From Actinomycetota bacterium (GTDB taxonomy: Bacteria; Actinomycetota; Humimicrobiia; Humimicrobiales; Humimicrobiaceae): a stretch of DNA of 6,375 bases. The notes under the pieces were generated by a model that was not told the DNA's origin, made no database searches, and was given only the letters and a program-made list of their open reading frames with translations. The position numbers were made by a program, and so were the translations under genes. The stretch lies in contig PMCC01000125.1 in the NCBI GenBank assembly GCA_003155275.1, positions 11,602 through 17,976 of the forward strand. Reading direction: 5' to 3'. Of the stretch, positions 1 through 5,387 are shown piece by piece. Position 1 is the stretch's first letter. The number at the start of each line of letters is the position of its first letter.

Positions 1-12
1 CAGAGGAGTTTA

Positions 13-1443
13 GTGGTTAACATCAGGGTGGAAGAAAAAGATAAAAAAGTTTACTTAAAAGATCTGGCGTTCATAAGTACGGTTTTTAATGAATCGGGTG
101 CGCTCATACCTTTTCTTGCAAGCCTTTTTAAACAGGCGGTGATGCCTTCAGAGATAATTTTGGTGGATGGCGGCTCCACTGACGATACCCTGGCAATAAT
201 AACAGATTTCTTTAAAGGCTTAAAAAAAACTCCTGGATTTGAAGCCGTTACACTTTTTGAAGAAGCCAGCGGCAATTCTTTTAAGCCGGCGGGCCATAAA
301 CCAGGCAATGAAAGGGCTGCGCTGCCTCCCGCTTGCAAAGCAGTTAACGGCGATGGGGTGCTGCCCGGCTGCAAGGCAGTTAACGGTGATATTACCGGGA
401 TGAGCGGCTGTAAAGCGGCTAAAAATAGTGAAAAGACACCCGGGGATATCGATTATTCCGGCGAAAAGCTTGTTTTTGAAAGTATTTTAAATGGCGCCAC
501 GAGGGTAAAGATATATGGTGCGCCGGGAGCAAATATCTCCAGCGGCCGCAATATCGCAATAAAAAATGCAAAAAGTAAGTTTATTTGTGTGAGTGATGCC
601 GGATGCAGATTATCACCGGACTGGATTGAAGAAATAAGTAAATGTTTTACCGGCAATCCGGTAAATACTTTAGGCAGCGAAGACGACGATAACACAAACC
701 CTGACCGCACCACTGGTACTATTGCAGCAGACTACAGCGCTGAAAAGAAATGCGGTGAAGGCAACTGCGCTGCTACTGATATTGCAGATGATATTGTTGT
801 CGGCGGCTATAATTTTCCATATATAGAAAATTTCCTGCAGGCTTGCCTGGCTGTATGTGTGCTTCCTGCAAAAAGTGAAATAAACCGGTCAAAATACATG
901 CCATCTTCAAGAAATATTTGTTTTGCAAAGGCTGCGTGGGAAAACGCGGGTGGCTATCCGAAGAATATGGATTTTGGGGAGGACATGCGTTTTAATTTTA
1001 ACTTGAAGGCTTTAGGCTTCAGGATAAAGTTTAATCCGGATGCTTTGGTTTACTGGAATTTACGAAACAGCTCTGCAGCGATTTTCAGGCAATTTTTTCG
1101 CTATGCAAAAGGTGATGCTGTAGGCAGGCTGTATTTGCACAGGCACATTATAAGGTTTGCATCTGTTTTTCTTTTTGCGGCGCTTATCATGTCCGGAGCA
1201 TTAATAAGCCCGTGGTTTTTTCTTGCAATACTTTTATTGTTTGCTGCTTTTATTTACAGGCCATACTTTAGGATAAACTATTTTTTAAACGATAAAAACT
1301 GCTGTGTTTTTACTGAAAATAAAAAAACTCTTTTTTTTATCAAGCTGAAAACAATCTTCTGTATCCCGGTGATGCTTACCAGCATTGAAACAGCAAAACT
1401 TGCTGGGTATGTTTTTGGATTGTTTATCAGGAAAAATTATTAA
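13..1443 (+). CDS. Membrane-anchored family 2 glycosyltransferase with two hydrophilic inserts
   Basis: Probable inverting GT-A sugar transferase acting at the cytoplasmic membrane in polysaccharide assembly; donor and acceptor are unknown. Family marks seen: N-terminal strand and FNES (about residues 19-28), nucleotide-binding VDGGSTDDT (51-59), GANISSGRN (172-180), a metal-site-like SDAGC (194-198), PSSRN (297-301), the GED catalytic-base region (322-324) and FRQFFRYAKGD (358-368). Hydrophobic segments at about 381-416 and a weaker one near 440-470 suggest a membrane tail. Two stretches are extra to the usual fold: about 72-165, which includes a Cys-Lys-Ala repeat at 108-145, and about 213-258, acidic with CGEGNC. 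With 476 residues it is longer than the 330-400 I would expect. The GTG start is chosen because GAGGAG lies 4 bases upstream, but the frame stays open to the window edge, so an upstream start cannot be excluded. The 251-base gap after it suggests it ends an upstream operon. Confidence 0.85.
   Translation: MVNIRVEEKDKKVYLKDLAFISTVFNESGALIPFLASLFKQAVMPSEIILVDGGSTDDTLAIITDFFKGLKKTPGFEAVTLFEEASGNSFKPAGHKPGNERAALPPACKAVNGDGVLPGCKAVNGDITGMSGCKAAKNSEKTPGDIDYSGEKLVFESILNGATRVKIYGAPGANISSGRNIAIKNAKSKFICVSDAGCRLSPDWIEEISKCFTGNPVNTLGSEDDDNTNPDRTTGTIAADYSAEKKCGEGNCAATDIADDIVVGGYNFPYIENFLQACLAVCVLPAKSEINRSKYMPSSRNICFAKAAWENAGGYPKNMDFGEDMRFNFNLKALGFRIKFNPDALVYWNLRNSSAAIFRQFFRYAKGDAVGRLYLHRHIIRFASVFLFAALIMSGALISPWFFLAILLLFAAFIYRPYFRINYFLNDKNCCVFTENKKTLFFIKLKTIFCIPVMLTSIETAKLAGYVFGLFIRKNY
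334..447 (+). repeat. Degenerate 12-13 codon tandem repeat inside the glycosyltransferase
   Basis: Three in-frame units begin at 334, 370 and 409, spaced 36 and 39 bases. They encode CKAVNGDGVLPG, CKAVNGDITGMSG and CKAAKNSEKTPGD. The first 21 bases of units 1 and 2 differ at two positions only, both synonymous third positions (AAA/AAG, GGC/GGT). The third unit is more diverged. Bases 301-420 contain 72 G/C of 120 (60%), whereas 1201-1260 of the same gene has 19 of 60 (32%). The array falls between the first half of the nucleotide-binding domain and the GANISSGRN motif, where homologues usually have only a short link. Confidence 0.75.
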
Positions 1444-1571
1444 ATTCTAATAATATCATTGACAAAATATAATATAGATACTTTTTTTATTTCCCCTACA
1501 AGTCTTATTCAAGGATTAGCATTGTATAAAAAATTGATTACATAAAAATTATTTATATATATTTAATTAAT

Positions 1572-1600
1572 TTGACATTTAATTTTATTATTTTTATAAT
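1572..1600 (+). promoter_or_regulatory. Consensus sigma-70 promoter of the antitoxin-like gene
   Basis: TTGACA at 1572-1577 and TATAAT at 1595-1600 are both perfect matches to the housekeeping consensus, with the optimal 17-base spacer. Transcription would start near 1607, giving a leader of about 105 bases before the ATG at 1713. The surrounding DNA is extremely AT-rich (3 G/C in 1561-1620), so chance TATAAT boxes are expected, but the paired -35 at exact spacing makes this one credible. A 12-base direct repeat overlaps it. Confidence 0.72.
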
Positions 1601-1618
1601 AGATTTATTTAATTTTAT
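1577..1618 (+). repeat. 12-base direct repeat overlapping the promoter (possible operator)
   Basis: ATTTAATTTTAT occurs at 1577-1588 and again at 1607-1618, 30 bases apart. The first copy starts at the last base of the -35 box and the second lies at the expected transcription start. A related ATTTAATTAATT is at 1561-1572. Antitoxins of the Phd type commonly repress their own promoter, so these could be operator half-sites. In DNA this AT-rich the repeat may also be chance, and the known operators are usually palindromic rather than direct. Confidence 0.3.
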
Positions 1619-1699
1619 ATGATAAACTATACTTGAATAATAGAAATATTAGGAAGTAAAATTTTTAAAGTTGTAATTATTCAGAAAAAAATTAATGGT

Positions 1700-1707
1700 A
1701 AGGGGTG
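1700..1707 (+). promoter_or_regulatory. Ribosome binding site fixing the start at 1713
   Basis: AAGGGGTG lies 5 bases before the ATG at 1713. The in-frame ATG at 1695 has only A/T-rich sequence ahead of it and this site lies inside its reading frame, so the downstream ATG is the better start. Confidence 0.65.
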
Positions 1708-1712
1708 AAATA

Positions 1713-1925
1713 ATGGAAGAGGAAATAAAAAGAATAGACACTAACGATCTTCGTGTAAATCTTACCGAGTATCTTACAAAGAATTTGGGAGATACTATTT
1801 ACATTACAAGGTATAACAGGCTTGTCGGTGAAATAAGGGTTTACACAGAAGAAATCAGAAGAAAAACAGAATTAAGAATTGCTAAAAAAATGATTGAAGC
1901 AGCAGACCGAGAAAAAAGTAAATAA
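1713..1925 (+). CDS. Phd/YefM-like antitoxin or small DNA-binding protein, apparently without a toxin
   Basis: A 70-residue charged protein. Residues 8-41 (IDTNDLRVNLTEYL, then GDTIYITRYNRLVGEI) follow the Phd/YefM pattern: a first strand, a helix of the form LRxNLxEYL, then a strand with ITR and a short hydrophobic strand. In that family this N-terminal domain dimerises and binds DNA. The rest (about 44-70) is a charged helix rich in Glu, Lys and Arg, as expected for a toxin-binding tail. Known members neutralise a partner toxin (RelE/YoeB, Doc or PIN type) and repress their own operon. No toxin-like frame follows; the next 345 bases hold a hairpin and AT-rich DNA. It has its own consensus promoter and so is probably transcribed independently of the sugar genes. 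The assignment rests on pattern reading only, and a stand-alone regulator is an alternative. Confidence 0.6.
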   Translation: MEEEIKRIDTNDLRVNLTEYLTKNLGDTIYITRYNRLVGEIRVYTEEIRRKTELRIAKKMIEAADREKSK

Positions 1926-2032
1926 AAAATTAAATAATTTTTACTTGCTTTCGTGTTGCTGGAGAAGGTTATTTTTGAAATTTCCTGATTTTGTAAGCTC
2001 TTAAATAGGGGATGTCAGATGATTAGAGCAAT

Positions 2033-2071
2033 AAAACCGGCGGTTCTTTTATTAAAGGGACCGCCGGTTTT
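2033..2071 (+). terminator. 18-bp hairpin, probable bidirectional intrinsic terminator
   Basis: AAAACCGGCGGTTCTTTT (2033-2050) pairs with AAAGGGACCGCCGGTTTT (2054-2071) around a 3-base ATT loop. The stem has 18 pairs, two of them G-T wobbles on this strand, with the outer 12 perfect. The 3' arm ends in TTTT followed by GATTAT, and the complementary strand likewise ends in TTTTATTGCT, so it could stop transcription from either side. The U-tracts are short and interrupted, so efficiency is uncertain. Its position, 107 bases after the antitoxin-like stop, suits ending that transcript and insulating the downstream operon. Confidence 0.68.
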
Positions 2072-2198
2072 GATTATCCGAGAACCCCAGGAATTCTTTT
2101 GGATTTTGCTTTGCGGCTCGGGGAGTCATATTACCGGTGTACTAAGGATGCATATTTGTTTTATTATTTAATAGTCTTTTTTTTTAAACTTAAATCAC

Positions 2199-2235
2199 AA
2201 AGTTTTTATTTTTAAAGTTTTTATTTTTAAAGTTT
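2199..2235 (+). repeat. 15-base AT-rich tandem repeat, about 2.5 copies
   Basis: AAAGTTTTTATTTTT is repeated exactly at 2199-2213 and 2214-2228, and a partial third copy AAAGTTT follows at 2229-2235. It lies just upstream of the four-gene operon. Runs of A and T spaced this way can bend DNA or act as an upstream promoter element; replication slippage in AT-rich DNA explains it equally well. Confidence 0.7.
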
Positions 2236-2261
2236 ACTTTTTTTGCCGGTTAGCTTAAATT
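2233..2261 (+). promoter_or_regulatory. Weak candidate promoter for a near-leaderless operon transcript
   Basis: TTTACT (2233-2238, 4 of 6 consensus bases) and TAAATT (2256-2261, 4 of 6) are separated by 17 bases. Transcription would begin around 2268, only about 3 bases before the ATG at 2271, which would fit the absence of any Shine-Dalgarno sequence ahead of that gene. Both boxes are poor and the DNA is AT-rich, so this is tentative. Confidence 0.27.
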
Positions 2262-2270
2262 ATTCCATAT

Positions 2271-3152
2271 ATGACAGAAAATCAATTGTTCAAGTTAAGC
2301 ATTATAATTGTAAGCTATAACAGCTTAAACTATCTCAGGGATTGCCTCGATTCCATAAATAATAATAAACCTTCAGCAAGTTTTGAAATTACAGTGGTTG
2401 ACAATGCTTCATCAGACGGCACTGTCAAGGCAATGCGAAAAGATTATCCGTATTTAAAGCTTATTGAAAATGCCAGAAATAAAGGATTTGCCGCTGCCAA
2501 TAATATAGCCATAAAAAGCTCAAGTTCGGAATATATTTTGCTTATTAACAGTGACTGCCGGGTATACACAAATTCAATTGACAAGCTTTTGGAATTTGCC
2601 GATGCTAATGATGACGCGGGGATCACAGGGCCCAGGATAATAAACAATGATGGTTCCCTGCAGTTTTCCTGCAGGAAGTTTCCGTCTTTCTTTGATGCCG
2701 GAATGCATTCACTGCTTACAAATATAGCGCCGGATAACCCATTTTCCAGGCGTTACAAGCTTACCGATATCAATCGTGATGAAATATCAAAGGTCGACTG
2801 GGTATCAGGCTCCTGCATGCTTATCAGGCGGGCTGCTCTTAATGACACAGGGCTTATGGATGAAAAATATTTTATGTATGTAGAGGACACTGACCTGTGT
2901 TACCAGATGTGGAAAAAAGGATGGAAAGTATATTATTTCCCTGAATCGGAAATCCTGCATCATATTGGCGGGAGCACAAAAAATAATGCTTTATCCGGTG
3001 CGGTAACTTCAAGTATACGAATGCAGAAAAGTGTATTATACTTTTTCTGGAAGAATTATCGTAAAACATTAAAAGTCCTGCTGCTGCCACTTTTACTGAT
3101 GCTGCTGGGCATAAGGATCTTTTTAACTTTTATTAAAAATCTTTTAAAATAG
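2271..3152 (+). CDS. Family 2 glycosyltransferase, rhamnosyltransferase-like
   Basis: A 293-residue GT-A glycosyltransferase of the WcaA/WbbL-like group that transfers a nucleotide-activated sugar to a growing lipid-linked glycan at the cytoplasmic face of the membrane. Motifs: SIIIVSYNS (10-18), VDNASSDGT (43-51), NKGFAAANN (70-78), the metal-binding LLINSD (90-95), GPRIINNDGSL (120-130), VDWVSGSCMLIRR (175-187), the catalytic EDTD region (205-208) and HHIGGST (230-236). Residues 267-288 form one hydrophobic, probably membrane-bound, helix. Length is normal. The ATG at 2271 places the first strand as in homologues, and a stop at 2256 prevents extension, yet no Shine-Dalgarno is visible. It is the first gene of the cassette, 31 bases before rmd, so GDP-D-rhamnose is a plausible donor; that is inferred from position, and the sequence alone does not give donor specificity. 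Confidence 0.88.
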   Translation: MTENQLFKLSIIIVSYNSLNYLRDCLDSINNNKPSASFEITVVDNASSDGTVKAMRKDYPYLKLIENARNKGFAAANNIAIKSSSSEYILLINSDCRVYTNSIDKLLEFADANDDAGITGPRIINNDGSLQFSCRKFPSFFDAGMHSLLTNIAPDNPFSRRYKLTDINRDEISKVDWVSGSCMLIRRAALNDTGLMDEKYFMYVEDTDLCYQMWKKGWKVYYFPESEILHHIGGSTKNNALSGAVTSSIRMQKSVLYFFWKNYRKTLKVLLLPLLLMLLGIRIFLTFIKNLLK

Positions 3153-3172
3153 TGGAAACTAGAAATAATAGC

Positions 3173-3177
3173 GGGAG
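3173..3177 (+). promoter_or_regulatory. Ribosome binding site of rmd (TTG start)
   Basis: GGGAG ends 6 bases before TTG at 3184. No ATG or GTG is available near the start of the conserved dinucleotide-binding fold, so this site supports initiation at TTG. Confidence 0.65.
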
Positions 3178-3183
3178 ATATTT

Positions 3184-4257
3184 TTGAAAACACTTATAAC
3201 GGGAGTCTGCGGGTTTGTAGGGCAGCATTTGCTTAAACTTCTGATTGATAATAAATGCAGCCAGGCAAACGACGGGTCCGGTATCGGCCGGCAGGACAGG
3301 CAGGAACATTTATTAGGGATCGATTTAAAGCAAACCGGGGTGGAAAACATTAATATTTTTCCAGGTTCAAACCGGATTTTGCTTGATACCTTAAAATCGG
3401 CCTCCCTCCAGGATAAAGTAAGCTTTAAGTTTGAATACCTGCAGGCTGATTTAACGGACAAAAAAAGGATAGATGAGGTTATAAGCTTTTTTAAACCCGA
3501 CAGGATTTATCACCTGGCTGGGCAGTCATCAGTAAAATATTCCTGGGCAAACCCGGTTGAGACTTTTCAAACCAATGTTTTTGGCGGTATTTATCTGCTA
3601 GAGGCCATGAAGAAATACTGTCCGGACTGTAAAATGCTTATAGTCTGTACAGCTGAAGAATATGGGGAGGCTGAAAATGGAAATGCCGAGGCAATCAGGG
3701 AAGAATTTAAGATAAATCCCTCCAATCCTTATGCTATAAGCAAAGCCTCGCTGGACTTTTTTGCTTCCACATACCAGAAAGTAAACAACTTAAATATTTA
3801 TATTTCCCGCTCCTTTAATCACATCGGGCCGGGACAATCCGAAAATTTTGTCACCTCAGATTTTGCCAGGCAGATAGCGGAAATTGAAGCGGGCTTAAGG
3901 CAGCCGGTTATGCATGTTGGCAATATAGATGTTTACAGGGATTTTCTTGATGTGAGGGATGTTGTCAGGGCGTATGAATGCATAATCCAAAAGGGCAGGC
4001 CAGGGCAGGCATATAATGTCTGTTCAGGAAAAAAAAGAAAAATATCCGGGATACTTGATATACTGATTTCCTTTAGCACTCAAAAAAACATAAGCATTAA
4101 AGTCGATGATATAAAATTAAGGCCAATAGATTTAAAAATCATTTATGGAGACAACAGCAAATTAAAAAAAGATACAGGCTGGGAATCTGTAATTGATATA
4201 AACCGGTCCCTGAAAGACATTTTAAACTGGTGGAGAGAAAGGAGCGCACAGAATTGA
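3184..4257 (+). CDS. rmd: GDP-6-deoxy-D-mannose reductase (GDP-4-dehydro-6-deoxy-D-mannose reductase)
   Basis: Short-chain dehydrogenase of the extended type. It reduces GDP-4-dehydro-6-deoxy-D-mannose at C4 with NAD(P)H to GDP-D-rhamnose in the cytoplasm. Seen: GVCGFVG nucleotide-binding loop (7-13), ADLTD (88-92), YHLAGQSSV (109-117), catalytic T156 and E158 in CTAEEYG, Y183 and K187 in YAISK, then the Rmd-typical run RSFNHIGPGQSENFV (209-223), FARQIAEIE (227-235) and YRDFLDVRDVVRAY (251-264). The last block distinguishes it from fucose synthase and from Gmd. At 357 residues it is longer than the usual 300-330. The extra length is in the N-terminal part, about residues 23-42 and 49-80, and the first of these is GC-rich (28 of 40 bases at 3261-3300). 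CTAEEYG replaces the commoner SSxExYG. The start is TTG. Its stop overlaps the next gene by 4 bases (TTGA), implying coupled translation. Confidence 0.88.
   Translation: MKTLITGVCGFVGQHLLKLLIDNKCSQANDGSGIGRQDRQEHLLGIDLKQTGVENINIFPGSNRILLDTLKSASLQDKVSFKFEYLQADLTDKKRIDEVISFFKPDRIYHLAGQSSVKYSWANPVETFQTNVFGGIYLLEAMKKYCPDCKMLIVCTAEEYGEAENGNAEAIREEFKINPSNPYAISKASLDFFASTYQKVNNLNIYISRSFNHIGPGQSENFVTSDFARQIAEIEAGLRQPVMHVGNIDVYRDFLDVRDVVRAYECIIQKGRPGQAYNVCSGKKRKISGILDILISFSTQKNISIKVDDIKLRPIDLKIIYGDNSKLKKDTGWESVIDINRSLKDILNWWRERSAQN
4238..4244 (+). promoter_or_regulatory. Ribosome binding site fixing the TTG start at 4254
   Basis: AAAGGAG lies inside the end of rmd, 9 bases before TTG at 4254. An in-frame GTG at 4230 lies upstream of this site and would add 8 charged residues (MERKERTE) ahead of the strand that opens this enzyme family, so the TTG is preferred. 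Confidence 0.7.
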
Positions 4258-5369
4258 AAGGAGTAATACTTGCGGGCGGCAAAGGAACAAGAATGCGTCC
4301 ACTTACCAATTTAACCCCAAAGCCCATGCTTCCATTAATAAACAAGCCTTTCATGGAATATTTTATTACTAGGCTTAAATCTTTTGGCATAAATGAGATA
4401 ATCCTGTCAACGGGTTACCTGCCGGATTTTTTTAATTCATATTTTGGCGACGGTTCAAAATTTGGAGTAAAACTGGTTTGCGTGACAGAATCAACTCCGC
4501 TTGGAACCTGCGGTGCGGTAAAAAATGTGGAGAAATATCTTGGCAACGAAGCATTCATGGTGTTTAACGGGGATGTCCTTACGACAATTAATCTTAAAAA
4601 CATGATTTCTTTTCATAAATCCAAAAATGCTGATATAACAATTTCCCTGGCTCCGGTGGAGGACCCAAGTGCTTACGGGCTGGTGCCGTTAGACAATGAC
4701 AGCAGGGTAAAAGAGTTTCTGGAAAAACCCAGCATTGATGAGATAACCACTAATCTTATTAATGCCGGGACTTACATAATAGAGCCGCATATATTGGGTC
4801 ACGTTCCTGCCGGAGAAAATTATTCTTTTGAAAGAGAGCTTTTCCCGAAGATTTTAAAACTTGGATATAAGATATTTGGTTTTGTAACAAATGACTACTG
4901 GCTCGATGTGGGAACGCCGGATAAATATATGATTGCGCATATGGATATTCTTGACGGGAAGGTGCCGTTTGATTTTCCTCATAAAAAAGTTTTATCCAAT
5001 ATATATATAGGGGAAGGCACAGAGTACACAAAAGATAATCTGATAACAGGTCCGGTGGTTATAGGTGACAATACTAAGATCGAGTCCGGCGCAAGACTAT
5101 TGCCGCTGACCGTAGTTGGAAATAATTGCTTTATATCTTCAGGAGCCAGCATATCGGAAAGCCTGATTTTCGACGGTTGCATTGTGGGCAAGAATTGCAT
5201 AATCAGTAATTCAATAATTGGCAAAAATGTGAAGGTAAGCGATAACGTGAAAATAGAAAACGGATCAATAATCGGCGATAATTCCACTATTGAAGAAAAT
5301 AATCATTTAAAAAATGGTATCATGATAAACAGCAACTCTTTGATTTCAGAGGGCCAGATAAGTTTTTAA
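4254..5369 (+). CDS. Mannose-1-phosphate guanylyltransferase-like sugar nucleotidyltransferase with left-handed beta-helix tail
   Basis: Makes an NDP-sugar from a sugar-1-phosphate and NTP; GDP-mannose from mannose-1-phosphate and GTP is most likely because gmd and rmd flank it. The 371-residue protein opens MKGVILAGGKGTRMRPLT, with the signature loop GGKGTR at 8-13 and PKPMLPL (22-28). Then come PLGTCGAV (82-89), the metal-binding NGD (105-107), FLEKP (155-159), NAGTY (170-174), SFERELFP (191-198) and WLDVGTP (216-222). From about 250 to 345 hexapeptide-like repeats (IGEG, IGDN, VGNN, VGKN, IGKN, IGDN) form a left-handed beta-helix, usual for this bacterial class of about 350-390 residues. 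Start: TTG at 4254, overlapping the rmd stop by 4 bases. Gmd follows 18 bases after its stop. Substrate preference cannot be read from sequence; a glucose-1-phosphate thymidylyltransferase-like activity is the main alternative. Confidence 0.8.
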   Translation: MKGVILAGGKGTRMRPLTNLTPKPMLPLINKPFMEYFITRLKSFGINEIILSTGYLPDFFNSYFGDGSKFGVKLVCVTESTPLGTCGAVKNVEKYLGNEAFMVFNGDVLTTINLKNMISFHKSKNADITISLAPVEDPSAYGLVPLDNDSRVKEFLEKPSIDEITTNLINAGTYIIEPHILGHVPAGENYSFERELFPKILKLGYKIFGFVTNDYWLDVGTPDKYMIAHMDILDGKVPFDFPHKKVLSNIYIGEGTEYTKDNLITGPVVIGDNTKIESGARLLPLTVVGNNCFISSGASISESLIFDGCIVGKNCIISNSIIGKNVKVSDNVKIENGSIIGDNSTIEENNHLKNGIMINSNSLISEGQISF

Positions 5370-5374
5370 TTACT

Positions 5375-5381
5375 AAGGAGG
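5375..5381 (+). promoter_or_regulatory. Strong ribosome binding site of gmd (TTG start)
   Basis: AAGGAGG is a full anti-16S match ending 6 bases before TTG at 5388. It is the strongest such site in the window and supports the TTG, which begins the canonical [17 protein letters not shown]-terminus. Confidence 0.8.
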
Positions 5382-5387
5382 ATTTTT

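Larger units (their letters stand above)
1926..2270. other. 345-base intergenic region between the antitoxin-like gene and the sugar operon
   Basis: It contains a strong hairpin at 2033-2071, a moderately GC-containing stretch at about 2072-2150, a T-rich tract at 2151-2250 with a 15-base tandem repeat, and a weak candidate promoter next to the following gene. Reading the frames after 1925 gives no toxin-like product. The only open frame with a Shine-Dalgarno-like sequence is a 50-codon one at 2019-2171, which runs straight through the hairpin and looks fortuitous. CCGAG (2078-2082) can pair with CTCGG (2117-2121), but I recognise no riboswitch or known RNA family on either strand. Confidence 0.6.

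Noticed and set aside
51..374. Long minus-strand open frames over the glycosyltransferase and the other genes
   Set aside because: They are opposite to strongly supported coding regions and their products show no recognisable motifs.
1436..1454. Inverted repeat ATTATTA/TAATAAT across the stop of the first glycosyltransferase, considered as a terminator
   Set aside because: The stem is only 7 A-T pairs and no T-run follows it.
1459..1473. TTGACA at 1459-1464 followed by TATAAT at 1468-1473
   Set aside because: The spacer is only 3 bases, so the boxes cannot work together, and no acceptable -10 lies 16-18 bases after this TTGACA.
1695..1712. Upstream ATG start for the antitoxin-like gene
   Set aside because: It has no Shine-Dalgarno, while AAGGGGTG is placed correctly for the ATG at 1713.
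2072..2150. Possible riboswitch on the minus strand, from a CGCAAAGC motif and CCGAG/CTCGG pairing reminiscent of c-di-GMP-I aptamers
   Set aside because: The GGCAAACC-type upstream element and the second helix are missing, and no minus-strand gene follows for it to control.
4230..4253. GTG start for the nucleotidyltransferase
   Set aside because: It would add 8 charged residues before the conserved N-terminus and ignores the AAAGGAG site spaced for TTG 4254.
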